Source of the DNA: Skeletonema tropicum
Lineage: Eukaryota > Bacillariophyta > Thalassiosirophyceae > Thalassiosirales > Thalassiosiraceae
Length of the DNA: 64,000 bases
Direction: 5' to 3'
Assembly (NCBI GenBank): GCA_037178625.1
Contig: JAWZXG010000026.1
Coordinates: 335,723-399,722 of the forward strand
This document shows, piece after piece, positions 22,801 through 35,300 of the stretch. The first letter of the stretch is position 1, and each line of letters opens with the position of its first letter. The notes under the pieces are model-generated. The model saw only the letters and a list, made by a program, of their open reading frames with translations. It made no database searches and was not told the origin of the DNA. The position numbers and the translations under genes are program-made.

Positions 22801-25654
22801 ACACTTGCCTACGATAGCATAGAAGCAGATCAGGATTGCATAGACGTGACACATCTATCTCTACAAGCTATGCTATAGCTTGGTAGATGACCTAATGCCG
22901 CCAAGTGCTGTGTTACAGTCGAGCAACTAACATATCGTATCAAGCGTTGTCTCTCGTGAAATTGCCCCCTGCCTCTCTAGAGCTAGAGGCCTAGCTGAGC
23001 CTGCCACCGTGCGGACAAACTGAAACTGAATAGTTGCGTGGGCGCGAGCTGCCACAGCGGAGAGCGACACGAAGATGAAAGATAGAAAGTTGCTAGAGAG
23101 CTTCTTCCTGAGATCTTATGATTGAATGACTACCGAAAGAATCGAAGGCTCTAGATCTAGATCGAGAGAGAAATAGAGAAACAACATCTGATAAATGCAA
23201 TCCTACCTTGTGATAGTTGATTGTGAGGCTGGGACGTCAGCGTCAGTTTGCCCGCTATTCACAAATGAAAGTGAAAGCAACTACAACCGTTCTTTTCAAG
23301 AAGAACAATCAGTATTAGCTCTTCTTTTGAGTTGTACATAATCAGAAGCAATGCACCTGCACAGTCACTTACGCAGTATATAGGTGTGAACATTTCTCTA
23401 GTTGAGGTGATCGGACAAGTCGAGTACCGGATTGACACAACATGTTCAAGTTGCGAGAAATATCTCTGGTTTAGATTGATCTTCACCTGCCGCTGCACCG
23501 CTGGCTGGTATGTACAAATGCAGTTTCAAAGCTCCCAGTGAAAAGATTATATTCATTGTTGCCACAATTACATTTCAGGGGACGATCACAATCGGATCCA
23601 GGGCCGGGAGGGGACTGTGCTCGTATTCATATTCATACGCTTGTTCATGATGAGCCGCATCTCTCTTCTGTTTGCTGTAACCAAACCAACCCAATTCTTC
23701 ACTCCTCCTTTCTCACGAAGCATCCATATCCACTATGAGTCCCACTGTCAATTCGTGCTCCATGGAGTCGCACGTTTTGCCTTCAAGGTCGTTCTGAAAC
23801 GCAAGAGGTGGCATCCCAGCCCCAGCCCCAGCCCTAGCCCCAGCCCCAGCCCCAGCCCCACCCTCATATTCACATTCACCTTCATGGTGGAACTTGACTT
23901 GCGCTTGAGTCGTCGCATCTTACCTACAAACAATGACAAGACTTCTCTTCTCTACTTCGAAGGGGGCAACGATGAAGAGACTGGTCATTTGAAGATATCT
24001 ATTGTTGTCAGCAGGACAAGCCGGCCGTAGAATGTGCTGAGTCTGTGTGCTTTGAAAGTAGTAAGGAGGTCAAGATTCTTCAGCGTAAGGTACAGTCTTG
24101 TGTGTTGGAGAGGCATTAGCCAATGCTCCTGATGATACTTCATCTATCGTACCAAACGTTGTCACTGTAGCAATGAGCCGCTTGTAGCGTAGTGGCCCAA
24201 AACACTTGCCTACGATAGCATAGAAGCAGATCAGGATTGCATAGACGTGACACATCTATCTCTACAAGCTATGCTATAGCTTGGTAGATGACCTAATGCC
24301 GCCAAGTGCTGTGTTACAGTCGAGCAACTAACATATCGTATCAAGCGTTGTCTCTCGTGAAATTGCCCCCTGCCTCTCTAGAGCTAGAGGCCTAGCTGAG
24401 CCTGCCACCGTGCGGACAAACTGAAACTGAATAGTTGCGTGGGCGCGAGCTGCCACAGCGGAGAGCGACACGAAGATGAAAGATAGAAAGTTGCTAGAGA
24501 GCTTCTTCCTGAGATCTTATGATTGAATGACTACCGAAAGAATCGAAGGCTCTAGATCTAGATCGAGAGAGAAATAGAGAAACAACATCTGATAAATGCA
24601 ATCCTACCTTGTGATAGTTGATTGTGAGGCTGGGACGTCAGCGTCAGTTTGCCCGCTATTCACAAATGAAAGCAACTACAACCGTTCTTTTCAAGAAGAA
24701 CAATCAGTATTAGCTCTTCTTTTGAGTTGTACATAATCAGAAGCAATGCACCTGCACAGTCACTTACGCAGTATATAGGTGTGAACATTTCTCTAGTTGA
24801 GGTGATCGGACAAGTCGAGTACCGGATTGACACAACATGTTCAAGTTGCGAGAAATATCTCTGGTTTAGATTGATCTTCACCTGCCGCTGCACCGCTGGC
24901 TGGTATGTACAAATGCAGTTTCAAAGCTCCCAGTGAAAAGATTATATTCATTTTTGCCACAATTACATTTCAGGGGACGATCACAATCGGATCCAGGGCC
25001 GGGAGGGGACTTTGCTCGTATTCATATACATACGCTTGTTCATGATGAGCCGCATCTCTCTTCTGTTTGCTGTAACCAAACCAACCCAATTCTTCACTCC
25101 TCCTTTCTTACGAAGCATCCATATCCACTATGAGTCCCACTGTCAATTCGTGCTCCATGGGGTCGCACGTTTTGCCTTCAAGGACGTTCTGAAACGCAAG
25201 AGGTGGCATCCCAGCCCCAGCCCCAGCCCCAGCCCCAGCCCCAGCCTCATATTCACATTCACCTTCATGGTGGAACTTGACTTGCGCTTGAGTCGTCGCA
25301 TCTTACCTACAAACAATGACAAGACTTCTCTTCTCTACTTCGAAGGGGGCAACGATGAAGAGACTGGTCATTTGAAGATATCTATTGTTGTCAGCAGGAC
25401 AAGCCGGCCGTAGAATGTGCTGAGTCTGTGTGCTTTGAAAGTAGTAAGGAGGTCAAGATTCTTCAGCGTAAGGTACAGTCTTGTGTGTTGGAGAGGCATT
25501 AGCCAATGCTCCTGATGATTCTTCATCTATCGTATCAAACGTTGTCACTGTAGCAATGAGCCGCTTGTAGCGTAGTGGCCCAAAACACTTGCCTACGATA
25601 GCATAGAAGCAGATCAGGATTGCATAGACGTGACACATCTATCTCTACAAGCTA
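19787..25654 (+). repeat. Satellite block 1 (5 units, first internally deleted)
   Basis: The first unit joins at 20697/20698 to the following one with loss of about 723 bp, so the landmark spacing is 648 instead of ~1,371. Later units are full length. The block ends in the word ATCTATCTCTACAAGCTA (25637-25654), where the copia-containing insert begins. Confidence 0.9.
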
Positions 25655-25701
25655 AAGCTATAGACCCGCTCTTTTATCTCTGATGGTGCTTTGGCAGGCA
25701 C

Positions 25702-25803
25702 ACACCAGCCCCTCCCTGCCGCAAGGCATCAGGTGGCACCCCCGCCGAATCATCGGCTTACACCAGCCCCTCCCTGCCGCAAGGCATCAGGTGGCACCCC
25801 CGC
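25702..25803. repeat. 44-bp direct duplication at the left edge of the insert
   Basis: A GC-rich 44-mer starting ACACCAGCCCCTCCCTGCCG occurs at 25702-25745 and 25760-25803 with no difference seen. Confidence 0.85.
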
Positions 25804-25919
25804 ATGGGTAGGAGCATGTCTTCATCATGGAACAGTCTTTTTGATGTCTCCAAAGAGGGCAGTGCTGCCAATACCCATTAGCCTAATTTCCGAAAGTCGA
25901 TCATTATGCATTGTCTCCC

Positions 25920-26100
25920 TCTGGAATTGCCCGGCTTATCCCCTTTCGGCGATATTTCACCGCCTGCCCTGAATTGCCGCAGACGTTCCATTCCTGCTAC
26001 AATTGCACGGCTTCTCACTCTTAGCGCTGTTGATCCGCCAGCCCCAATTTCAGCAGATGATCCATTCCTGCTGCAATTGTCCGGCTTCTTTGGCGTCTCC
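25920..26100. repeat. Degenerate ~73-bp tandem repeat
   Basis: The words CCATTCCTGCT(A/G)CAATTG and CCGGCTT recur at intervals of about 73-74 bp, with a further diverged copy near 26427-26450. No coding signal was recognised. Confidence 0.45.
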
Positions 26101-26699
26101 TCACCGCTCACCACATTCCAGCACTACATCTATTTTGATGCCCCGCTCGAACGTTTCCCCGGCGCTACCTTACCGCCACCCCCTATTTTACACCTCATGT
26201 GTCATGATATCCACCTCTAGCAGTCTATTGTGGAATACACATATTGGATGTCTCCTTCTTCTCGACCTTGTGATCCGGATACTTGAAGCCGTCTCGCATG
26301 ACAGAGGGAGCCGCATTCGCAATGATACGTCAACTCATACTTGAGTCATGCTCATCAATAGTGGAGGTAGACAACATCGTTATGTCTTTCTAGACGCACC
26401 CCCTTCGCCTTAATTCCAGCGGATGATACATTCCTGCTGTCATTACCGGCGCATCACTCTCCGTGCTTGTACGATTGCGTCCTTATTTGGCAAACTAATC
26501 CTACAACCCGGCAAATCCCCTGCCTGTAGGCAACGCTTACGCCTTGCTCAAACAAGCAACAATCAGATCCTTTTATTGCAGAAGCATACAGTACATACCG
26601 TGATTGCTCCATCGACAACCCTATCTGGTTTCAATATCACAAGTCTGGACTATATCGAGGTAGATGAAAGGCGATTATTATGATTTATATGGGAACCAC

Positions 26700-29147
26700 G
26701 CAGCAGAATTGGGGTCTACTGTGGTCATAGTCCGTTACACGCAGGTAACGTGGCACTCATCTTCAATCCACGCACGGGTCGAGTATCTCCCCAGTTTCAT
26801 TGAGTCTTTGATGATGATTTTACGACTGTTCCTTGTATGGAGAAAGGAGAGGTTCCTCCGAATTGGGAAGACCTTTGCCGTAATTCTTACGAGTCTGCTG
26901 AAGATGATGCGGTGGCTGATGCTATCCAATACTTATCTTCCCAGACTGGTGCTGAACAGGCTCCGACAACTGAAGCGTCATCGCTTAGCGCGCCATTGGA
27001 GGCTGTAGTCCGTACTGCAGCTGAAGATCCTTTGTCCGACCCTTTTGCCACGAGCTTTGATCGACTGCCTCGTGCCAATTCCCCCAGCAGTACCAACGAT
27101 CGTCCAGTTTCCGAGGGAGTTGATCTTCCCCGCCGAGTTGAGCAGCAGGAGGTGGCCACCTTAGAACCTGCTCTCAAAAGGCAACGCAAACAACCAGACG
27201 ATAATTCAGGCAGACCTATCAATCTTATGACTGATTTTGATGCCTGCAGCGACGCAGATGGGGAGCAGCAGAACCAGTTGCTCATGCCCAAACAGAGTGA
27301 ATCTTCACAAAGCAGGTCTCCGCCGCTCCAAACGAATTCAGGAAAAGAATGCCAAGCACGCTAAAGCGCATGTCACTTATGGGAAGAAGGGTGTCACAAG
27401 AGCACTCACGTTGTTTGCTCTGCTCACTTCTGTGTGTGACACCAAGCTCCCCAGCCGTCCCTTGCCAGAGAATCCCACTCGGTGGAATCGCATCGTCAAT
27501 CGATTTGAAGAAATTAATGAACACTGCGACGGCACTCTCAACGATATCCATCATATAGAGTCTTAGCTACCGATGCCTCCAATGAAACTTATCTGCAGTC
27601 AAGCTATGAAGCAGGACGACAGAAACTCATTTGTTAAGGCAATGGAGAAAGAAATTGAGGATCATGAGAAGCGCAATCATTGGAAGCTTGTCCATCGTTC
27701 GAATATCCCTCCCGGTACCAAAAGAATCAAGGCCATTTGGTCTTATAAGCGCAAACGTTACCCGGACGGAAGCCTGAACAAACATAAAGCAAGAATTTGC
27801 TGCCATGGAGGGCAGCAAGAGTATGGTGTCAACTACTGGGAAACTTATAGTCCTGTCGTCAACACACTCACAGCAAAACTCCTCTTGGTAGTGGCCAAAC
27901 TACACGGTCTTAGCAGCAAGTCCATCGATTTTGTACTCGCCTTTCCGCAAGCAGAGGTGGATGCAGAGATATATGGATCTCCCGATTGGATTCGAGCCGG
28001 AATTTGGACACCCATCTGCCTACCCCCTTCTCCTGTTACGCAATCTCTACGGACTCAAGCAGGGTTCTCACAATTGGTATCAAAAACTCAAAGGCGGTTT
28101 GATCACGAAGGGTTTTGCTCCTTCCAAGATCGATCCATCCTCTACCTTCGTAAGGGTATGATTGTTTTGACTTACGTGGACGACTGCATCATTGTTGGGA
28201 ACTCTTTGAAAGAGATCGACGAATTTATCAAGTCTTTGCAGGGAGGATCGGAAGAATTCATCTTGACAGATGAAGGCGACATAGACAAGTTTCTCGGAGT
28301 GGAAATCGTCGACAGAGGGAGAGGCGAGTTCGAAATGAAGCAGCCTCATTTGATCGACATAATCCTTGAAAAGCTTGGTCTCAAGGATAACAGCTTCGCC
28401 TGTTACGTCAAGGAGAAGAAAACTCCAGCAAATACAGTTCTGCTCAACCGTGACATAGATGGGAAACCGCGCAAGACGAAGTGGAATTACAGACAAGTAG
28501 TCGGCATGCTAGGTTACCTACAAGCCAACTCTAGACCTGATATCTCCATGCCCACTCATCAATGTGCCCGCTTCTGCATCGATCCCAAATTATAGCACGA
28601 GCAAGCCATCACAAGGATTGGCAGATATCTCCGAGACACAAGTACCCGAGGAATCATCTACAAGCCAGACAAGACGAAAGGATTGGAAGTCTTCGTGGAT
28701 GCAGACTTTGCTGGCGGATGGAGCAAGAATGATCCCAACGATGTAGACAGCCTCTATGCTAGAGCAGGATACGTCATCAAGTACGCAGGTTGCCCAGTCT
28801 ACTGGAAGTCGAAACTGATGAACAGCGAACTAGCTCTCAGCACGGCCGAAGCGGAGTTCATGGCTCTTTTGATTGCTCTTCGAGAAGTCATTCCATTATT
28901 GACCCACTTTCACTGCAAGGTCTGGGAGGACAATCAGTCATGTTCATGTATCGCGATGACTCGCAGGCATCACTTCACACCCAGGACAAAGCACATTGCT
29001 CTCAAGTACTACCATTTTATGTCTCACGTCGGGACTCGCATCAGGATTAACTATATCCACACAGAGTCTCAAGAAGCTGACATCTTCACCAAACCTGTCA
29101 AGGACCACCTCTTCTTCCCACTTCGCGTTAAGCTTATGGGATGGTAA
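26700..29147 (+). pseudogene. Ty1/copia pol remnant (integrase C-terminus, RT, RNase H)
   Basis: Order of parts: an integrase C-terminal signature, FNPRTGRVSPQFH followed by VFDDDF (26760-26830, with a TGA between them); a low-complexity linker ending LRRSKRIQEKNAKHAK (26837-27390); reverse transcriptase (27573-28595) with KARICCHGGQQEYGVNYWET and the catalytic LTYVDDCIIVG (near 28170); RNase H (28596-29147) with VFVDADFAGGW, LSTAEAEFMALL and DIFTKPV. Lesions are frame changes near 27970 and 28150 and an in-frame TAG at 28593-28595. Gag, protease and most of integrase are absent. The stop codons and missing half mean it cannot move on its own. Confidence 0.9.
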
Positions 29148-29290
29148 TCCTTCAATGTACCTCCTCCCGATTCGGCAGGTCACTAATATGCGGTTTCTTA
29201 GGTCCCCAGCAACTGCACCAGCAGTCAAGTGTTTTTTTCTTTTCTTTTCAATCTTATCAATATCACTACTGACGACGGTTTCAGAGGGAG

Positions 29291-29579
29291 TGTGAGCTTA
29301 GACGGGACTCACAAGAGTCACGTCGACTTCATTGGAAACCTCTCGACAGCATTGAGTGACATAGAATGATTACGTCAAGTGCGTCAGAGTCGCATCAGCC
29401 AAAGTAACCACGTGGACAATGCACAGATGCACTCGTTGGCAAATCAAACTCTAAAATAATCACACAATTCTCTTTCATTAGAACATTGTCAACATCGTCG
29501 TAGACGATATCTCCAAAGCGTTAGCTTACCCTTGCCAATTGCCATCACAGATGACCCAAGCTACGACAGCTGCATCACA
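29291..29579 (+). repeat. Probable 3' LTR of the copia remnant
   Basis: A purine-rich CAGAGGGAG ends at 29290, directly before TGTGAGCTTAG, the usual polypurine-tract/LTR order. The segment could end in CA at 29579, about 12 bp before satellite sequence resumes. No matching 5' LTR is present in the insert, so the limits are unverified. Confidence 0.45.
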
Positions 29580-31813
29580 AAGCAACCTAATATCTATCTC
29601 TACAAGCTATGCTATAGCTTGGTAGATGACCTAATGCCGCCAAGTGCTGTGTTACAGTCGAGCAACTAACATATCGTATCAAGCGTTGTCTCTCGTGAAA
29701 TTGCCCCCTGCCTCTCTAGAGCTAGAGGCCTAGCTGAGCCTGCCACCGTGCGGACAAACTGAAACTGAATAGTTGCGTGGGCGCGAGCTGCCACAGCGGA
29801 GAGCGACACGAAGATGAAAGATAGAAAGTTGCTAGAGAGCTTCTTCCTGAGATCTTATGATTGAATGACTACCGAAAGAATCGAAGGCTCTAGATCTAGA
29901 TCGAGAGAGAAATAGAGAAACAACATCTGATAAATGCAATCCTACCTTGTGATAGTTGATTGTGAGGCTGGGACGTCAGCGTCAGTTTGCCCGCTATTCA
30001 CAAATGAAAGCAACTACAACCGTTCTTTTCAAGAAGAACAATCAGTATTAGCTCTTCTTTTGAGTTGTACATAATCAGAAGCAATGCACCTGCACAGTCA
30101 CTTACGCAGTATATAGGTGTGAACATTTCTCTAGTTGAGGTGATCGGACAAGTCGAGTACCGGATTGACACAACATGTTCAAGTTGCGAGAAATATCTCT
30201 GGTTTAGATTGATCTTCACCTGCCGCTGCACCGCTGGCTGGTATGTACAAATGCAGTTTCAAAGCTCCCAGTGAAAAGATTATATTCATTGTTGCCACAA
30301 TTACATTTCAGGGGACGATCACAATCGGATCCAGGGCCGGGAGGGGACTGTGCTCGTATTCATATTCATACGCTTGTTCATGATGATGAGCCGCATCTCT
30401 CTTCTGTTTGCTGTAACCAAACCAACCCAATTCTTCACTCCTCCTTTCTCACGAAGCATCCATATCCACTATGAGTCCCACTGTCAATTCGTGCTCCATG
30501 GGGTCGCACGTTTTGCCTTCAAGGACGTTCTGAAACGCAAGAGGTGGCATCCCAGCCCCAGCCCCAGCACCAGCACCAGCCCCAGCCCCAGCCCCAGCCC
30601 CAGCCCCAGCCCCAGCCCCAGCTCCAGCCCCAGCCCCAGCCCCAGCCCCAGCCCCAGCCCCACCCTCATATTCACATTCACCTTCATGGTGGAACTTGAC
30701 TTGCGCTTGAGTCGTCGCATCTTACCTACAAACAATGACAAGACTTCTCTTCTCTACTTCGAAGGGGGCAACGATGAAGAGACTGGTCATTTGAAGATAT
30801 CTATTGTTGTCAGCAGGACAAGCCGGCCGTAGAATGTGCTGAGTCTGTGTGCTTTGAAAGTAGTAAGGAGGTCAAGATTCTTCAGCGTAAGGTACAGTCT
30901 TGTGTGTTGGAGAGGCATTAGCCAATGCTCCTGATGATACTTCATCTATCGTATCAAACGTTGTCACTGTAGCAATGAGCCGCTTGTAGCGTAGTGGCCC
31001 AAAACACTTGCCTACGATAGCATAGAAGCAGATCAGGATTGCATAGACGTGACACATCTATCTCTACAAGCTATGCTATAGCTTGGTAGATGACCTAATG
31101 CCGCCAAGTGCTGTGTTACAGTCGAGCAACTAACATATCGTATCAAGCGTTGTCTCTCGTGAAATTGCCCCCTGCCTCTCTAGAGCTAGAGGCCTAGCTG
31201 AGCCTGCCACCGTGCGGACAAACTGAAACTGAATAGTTGCGTGGGCGCGAGCTGCCACAGCGGAGAGCGACACGAAGATGAAAGATAGAAAGTTGCTAGA
31301 GAGCTTCTTCCTGAGATCTTATGATTGAATGACTACCGAAAGAATCGAAGGCTCTAGATCTAGATCGAGAGAGAAATAGAGAAACAACATCTGATAAATG
31401 CAATCCTACCTTGTGATAGTTGATTGTGAGGCTGGGACGTCAGCGTCAGTTTGCCCGCTATTCACAAATGAAAGCAACTACAACCGTTCTTTTCAAGAAG
31501 AACAATCAGTATTAGCTGTTCTTTTGAGTTGTACATAATCAGAAGCAATGCACCTGCACAGTCACTTACGCAGTATATAGGTGTGAACATTTCTCTAGTT
31601 GAGGTGATCGGACAAGTCGAGTACCGGATTGACACAACATGTTCAAGTTGCGAGAAATATCTCTGGTTTAGATTGATCTTCACCTGCCGCTGCACCGCTG
31701 GCTGGTATGTACAAATGCAGTTTCAAAGCTCCCAGTGAAAAGATTATATTCATTGTTGCCACAATTACATTTCAGGGGACGATCACAATCGGATCCAGGG
31801 CCGGGAGGGGACT

Positions 31814-32347
31814 GTGCTCGTATTCATATTCATACGCTTGTTCATGATGAGCCGCATCTCTCTTCTGTTTGCTGTAACCAAACCAACCCAATTCTTCACT
31901 CCTCCTTTCTCACGAAGCATCCATATCCACTATGAGTCCCACTGTCAATTCGTGCTCCATGGGGTCGCACGTTTTGCCTTCAAGGACGTTCTGAAACGCA
32001 AGAGGTGGCATCCCAGCCCCAGCCCCAGCACCAGCACCAGCCCCAGCCCCAGCCCCAGCCCCAGCCCCAGCCCCAGCCCCAGCCCCAGCCCCAGCCCCAG
32101 CCCCAGCCCCAGCCCCAGCTCCAGCTCCAGCCCCAGCCCCAGCCCCAGCCCCAGCCCCAGCCCCAGCCCCAGCCCCACTGTCATATTCACATTCACCTTC
32201 ATGGTGGAACTTGACTTGCGCTTGAGTCGTCGCATCTTACCTACAAACAATGACAAGACTTCTCTTCTCTACTTCGAAGGGGGCAACGATGAAGAGACTG
32301 GTCATTTGAAGATATCTATTGTTGTCAGCAGGACAAGCCGGCCGTAG
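31814..32347 (+). CDS. Representative open frame of the satellite unit (177 codons), doubtful gene
   Basis: Every unit keeps one plus-strand frame with SRISLLFAVTKPTQFFTPPF, a (PS)n tract made by the hexamer, and NDEETGHLKISIVVSRTS near its end. Lengths run from 119 to 177 codons. No domain is recognised, and near-identity of the units alone could keep the frame open. A possible intron (CTG|GTATGT...TTTCAG) upstream would join into another frame, so no coherent gene model emerges. Confidence 0.15.
   Translation: MLVFIFIRLFMMSRISLLFAVTKPTQFFTPPFSRSIHIHYESHCQFVLHGVARFAFKDVLKRKRWHPSPSPSTSTSPSPSPSPSPSPSPSPSPSPSPSPSPSSSSSPSPSPSPSPSPSPSPTVIFTFTFMVELDLRLSRRILPTNNDKTSLLYFEGGNDEETGHLKISIVVSRTSRP
32009..32176. 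repeat. Longest (AGCCCC)n / (GGGGCT)n tract, about 27 repeats
   Basis: Nearly pure hexanucleotide repeat with interruptions AGCACC (2) and AGCTCC (2). The same tract occurs in every unit; comparable long ones lie at 30553-30661 and 33524-33687, while the unit near 22440 has only two to three repeats. The minus strand is (GGGGCT)n, with four or more G4 runs, so G-quadruplex formation is expected. Length changes are multiples of six and never break the frame across them. Confidence 0.92.
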
Positions 32348-35300
32348 AATGTGCTGAGTCTGTGTGCTTTGAAAGTAGTAAGGAGGTCAAGATTCTTCAG
32401 CGTAAGGTACAGTCTTGTGTGTTGGAGAGGCATTAGCCAATGCTCCTGATGATACTTCATCTATCGTATCAAACGTTGTCACTGTAGCAATGAGCCGCTT
32501 GTAGCGTAGTGGCCCAAAACACTTGCCTACGATAGCATAGAAGCAGATCAGGATTGCATAGACGTGACACATCTATCTCTACAAGCTATGCTATAGCTTG
32601 GTAGATGACCTAATGCCGCCAAGTGCTGTGTTACAGTCGAGCAACTAACATATCGTATCAAGCGTTGTCTCTCGTGAAATTGCCCCCTGCCTCTCTAGAG
32701 CTAGAGGCCTAGCTGAGCCTGCCACCGTGCGGACAAACTGAAACTGAATAGTTGCGTGGGCGCGAGCTGCCACAGCGGAGAGCGACACGAAGATGAAAGA
32801 TAGAAAGTTGCTAGAGAGCTTCTTCCTGAGATCTTATGATTGAATGACTACCGAAAGAATCGAAGGCTCTAGATCTAGATCGAGAGAGAAATAGAGAAAC
32901 AACATCTGATAAATGCAATCCTACCTTGTGATAGTTGATTGTGAGGCTGGGACGTCAGCGTCAGTTTGCCCGCTATTCACAAATGAAAGCAACTACAACC
33001 GTTCTTTTCAAGAAGAACAATCAGTATTAGCTGTTCTTTTGAGTTGTACATAATCAGAAGCAATGCACCTGCACAGTCACTTACGCAGTATATAGGTGTG
33101 AACATTTCTCTAGTTGAGGTGATCGGACAAGTCGAGTACCGGATTGACACAACATGTTCAAGTTGCGAGAAATATCTCTGGTTTAGATTGATCTTCACCT
33201 GCCGCTGCACCGCTGGCTGGTATGTACAAATGCAGTTTCAAAGCTCCCAGTGAAAAGATTATATTCATTGTTGCCACAATTACATTTCAGGGGACGATCA
33301 CAATCGGATCCAGGGCCGGGAGGGGACTGTGCTCGTATTCATATTCATACGCTTGTTCATGATGAGCCGCATCTCTCTTCTGTTTGCTGTAACCAAACCA
33401 ACCCAATTCTTCACTCCTCCTTTCTCACGAAGCATCCATATCCACTATGAGTCCCACTGTCAATTCGTGCTCCATGGGGTCGCACGTTTTGCCTTCAAGG
33501 ACGTTCTGAAACGCAAGAGGTGGCATCCCAGCCCCAGCCCCAGCACCAGCACCAGCCCCAGCCCCAGCCCCAGCCCCAGCCCCAGCCCCAGCCCCAGCCC
33601 CAGCCCCAGCCCCAGCCCCAGCCCCAGCTCCAGCTCCAGCCCCAGCCCCAGCCCCAGCCCCAGCCCCAGCCCCAGCCCCAGCCCCACCGTCATATTCACA
33701 TTCACCTTCATGGTGGAACTTGACTTGCGCTTGAGTCGTCGCATCTTACCTACAAACAATGACAAGACTTCTCTTCTCTACTTCGAAGGGGGCAACGATG
33801 AAGAGACTGGTCATTTGAAGATATCTATTGTTGTCAGCAGGACAAGCCGGCCGTAGAATGTGCTGAGTCTGTGTGCTTTGAAAGTAGTAAGGAGGTCAAG
33901 ATTCTTCAGCGTAAGGTACAGTCTTGTGTGTTGGAGAGGCATTAGCCAATGCTCCTGATGATACTTCATCTATCGTATCAAACGTTGTCACTGTAGCAAT
34001 GAGCCGCTTGTAGCGTAGTGGCCCAAAACACTTGCCTACGATAGCATAGAAGCAGATCAGGATTGCATAGACGTGACACATCTATCTCTACAAGCTATGC
34101 TATAGCTTGGTAGATGACCTAATGCCGCCAAGTGCTGTGTTACAGTCGAGCAACTAACATATCGTATCAAGCGTTGTCTCTCGTGAAATTGCCCCCTGCC
34201 TCTCTAGAGCTAGAGGCCTAGCTGAGCCTGCCACCGTGCGGACAAACTGAAACTGAATAGTTGCGTGGGCGCGAGCTGCCACAGCGGAGAGCGACACGAA
34301 GATGAAAGATAGAAAGTTGCTAGAGAGCTTCTTCCTGAGATCTTATGATTGAATGACTACCGAAAGAATCGAAGGCTCTAGATCTAGATCGAGAGAGAAA
34401 TAGAGAAACAACATCTGATAAATGCAATCCTACCTTGTGATAGTTGATTGTGAGGCTGGGACGTCAGCGTCAGTTTGCCCGCTATTCACAAATGAAAGCA
34501 ACTACAACCGTTCTTTTCAAGAAGAACAATCAGTATTAGCTCTTCTTTTGAGTTGTACATAATCAGAAGCAATGCACCTGCACAGTCACTTACGCAGTAT
34601 ATAGGTGTGAACATTTCTCTAGTTGAGGTGATCGGACAAGTCGAGTACCGGATTGACACAACATGTTCAAGTTGCGAGAAATATCTCTGGTTTAGATTGA
34701 TCTTCACCTGCCGCTGTACCGCTGGCTGGTACAAATGCAGTTTCAAAGCTCCCAGTGAAAAGATTATATTCATTGTTGCCACAATTACATTTCAGGGGAC
34801 GATCACAATCGGATCCAGGGCCGGGAGGGGACTGTGCTCGTATTCATATTCATACGCTTGTTCATGATGAGCCGCATCTCTCTTCTGTTTGCTGTAACCA
34901 AACCAACCCAATTCTTCACTCCTCCTTTCTCACGAAGCATCCATATCCACTATGAGTCCCACTGTCAATTCGTGCTCCATGGAGTCGCACGTTTTGCCTT
35001 CAAGGACGTTCTGAAACGCAAGAGGTGGCATCCCAGCCCCAGCCCCAGCCCCAGCCCCAGCCCCACCGTCATATTCACATTCACCTTCATGGTGGAACTT
35101 GACTTGCGCTTGAGTCGTCGCATCTTACCTACAAACAATGACAAGACTTCTCTTCTCTACTTCGAAGGGGGCAACGATGAAGAGACTGGTCATTTGAAGA
35201 TATCTATTGTTGTCAGCAGGACAAGCCGGCCGTAGAATGTGCTGAGTCTGTGTGCTTTGAAAGTAGTAAGGAGGTCAAGATTCTTCAGCGTAAGGTACAG

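Larger units (their letters stand above)
25655..29591. mobile_element. 3.9-kb insert in the satellite, flanked by an 18-bp direct repeat
   Basis: Satellite sequence stops after ATCTATCTCTACAAGCTA (25637-25654) and restarts with the same 18 bases (29592-29609). The insert consists of about 1 kb of unrelated sequence with short repeats followed by a decayed Ty1/copia pol region and a probable 3' LTR. An 18-bp duplication is too long for copia integration (usually 4-6 bp), so the insert may have arrived by recombination or end-joining. Confidence 0.7.

Noticed and set aside
25655..26700. 5' LTR, gag or protease of the copia element
   Set aside because: No copy of the 29291 LTR start and no gag zinc knuckle or protease motif is visible. 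The segment is repetitive and unrelated.
23748..33765. Minus-strand Gly-Leu repeat frames and plus-strand Pro-Gln frames
   Set aside because: These are readings of the same hexanucleotide tract in other frames.
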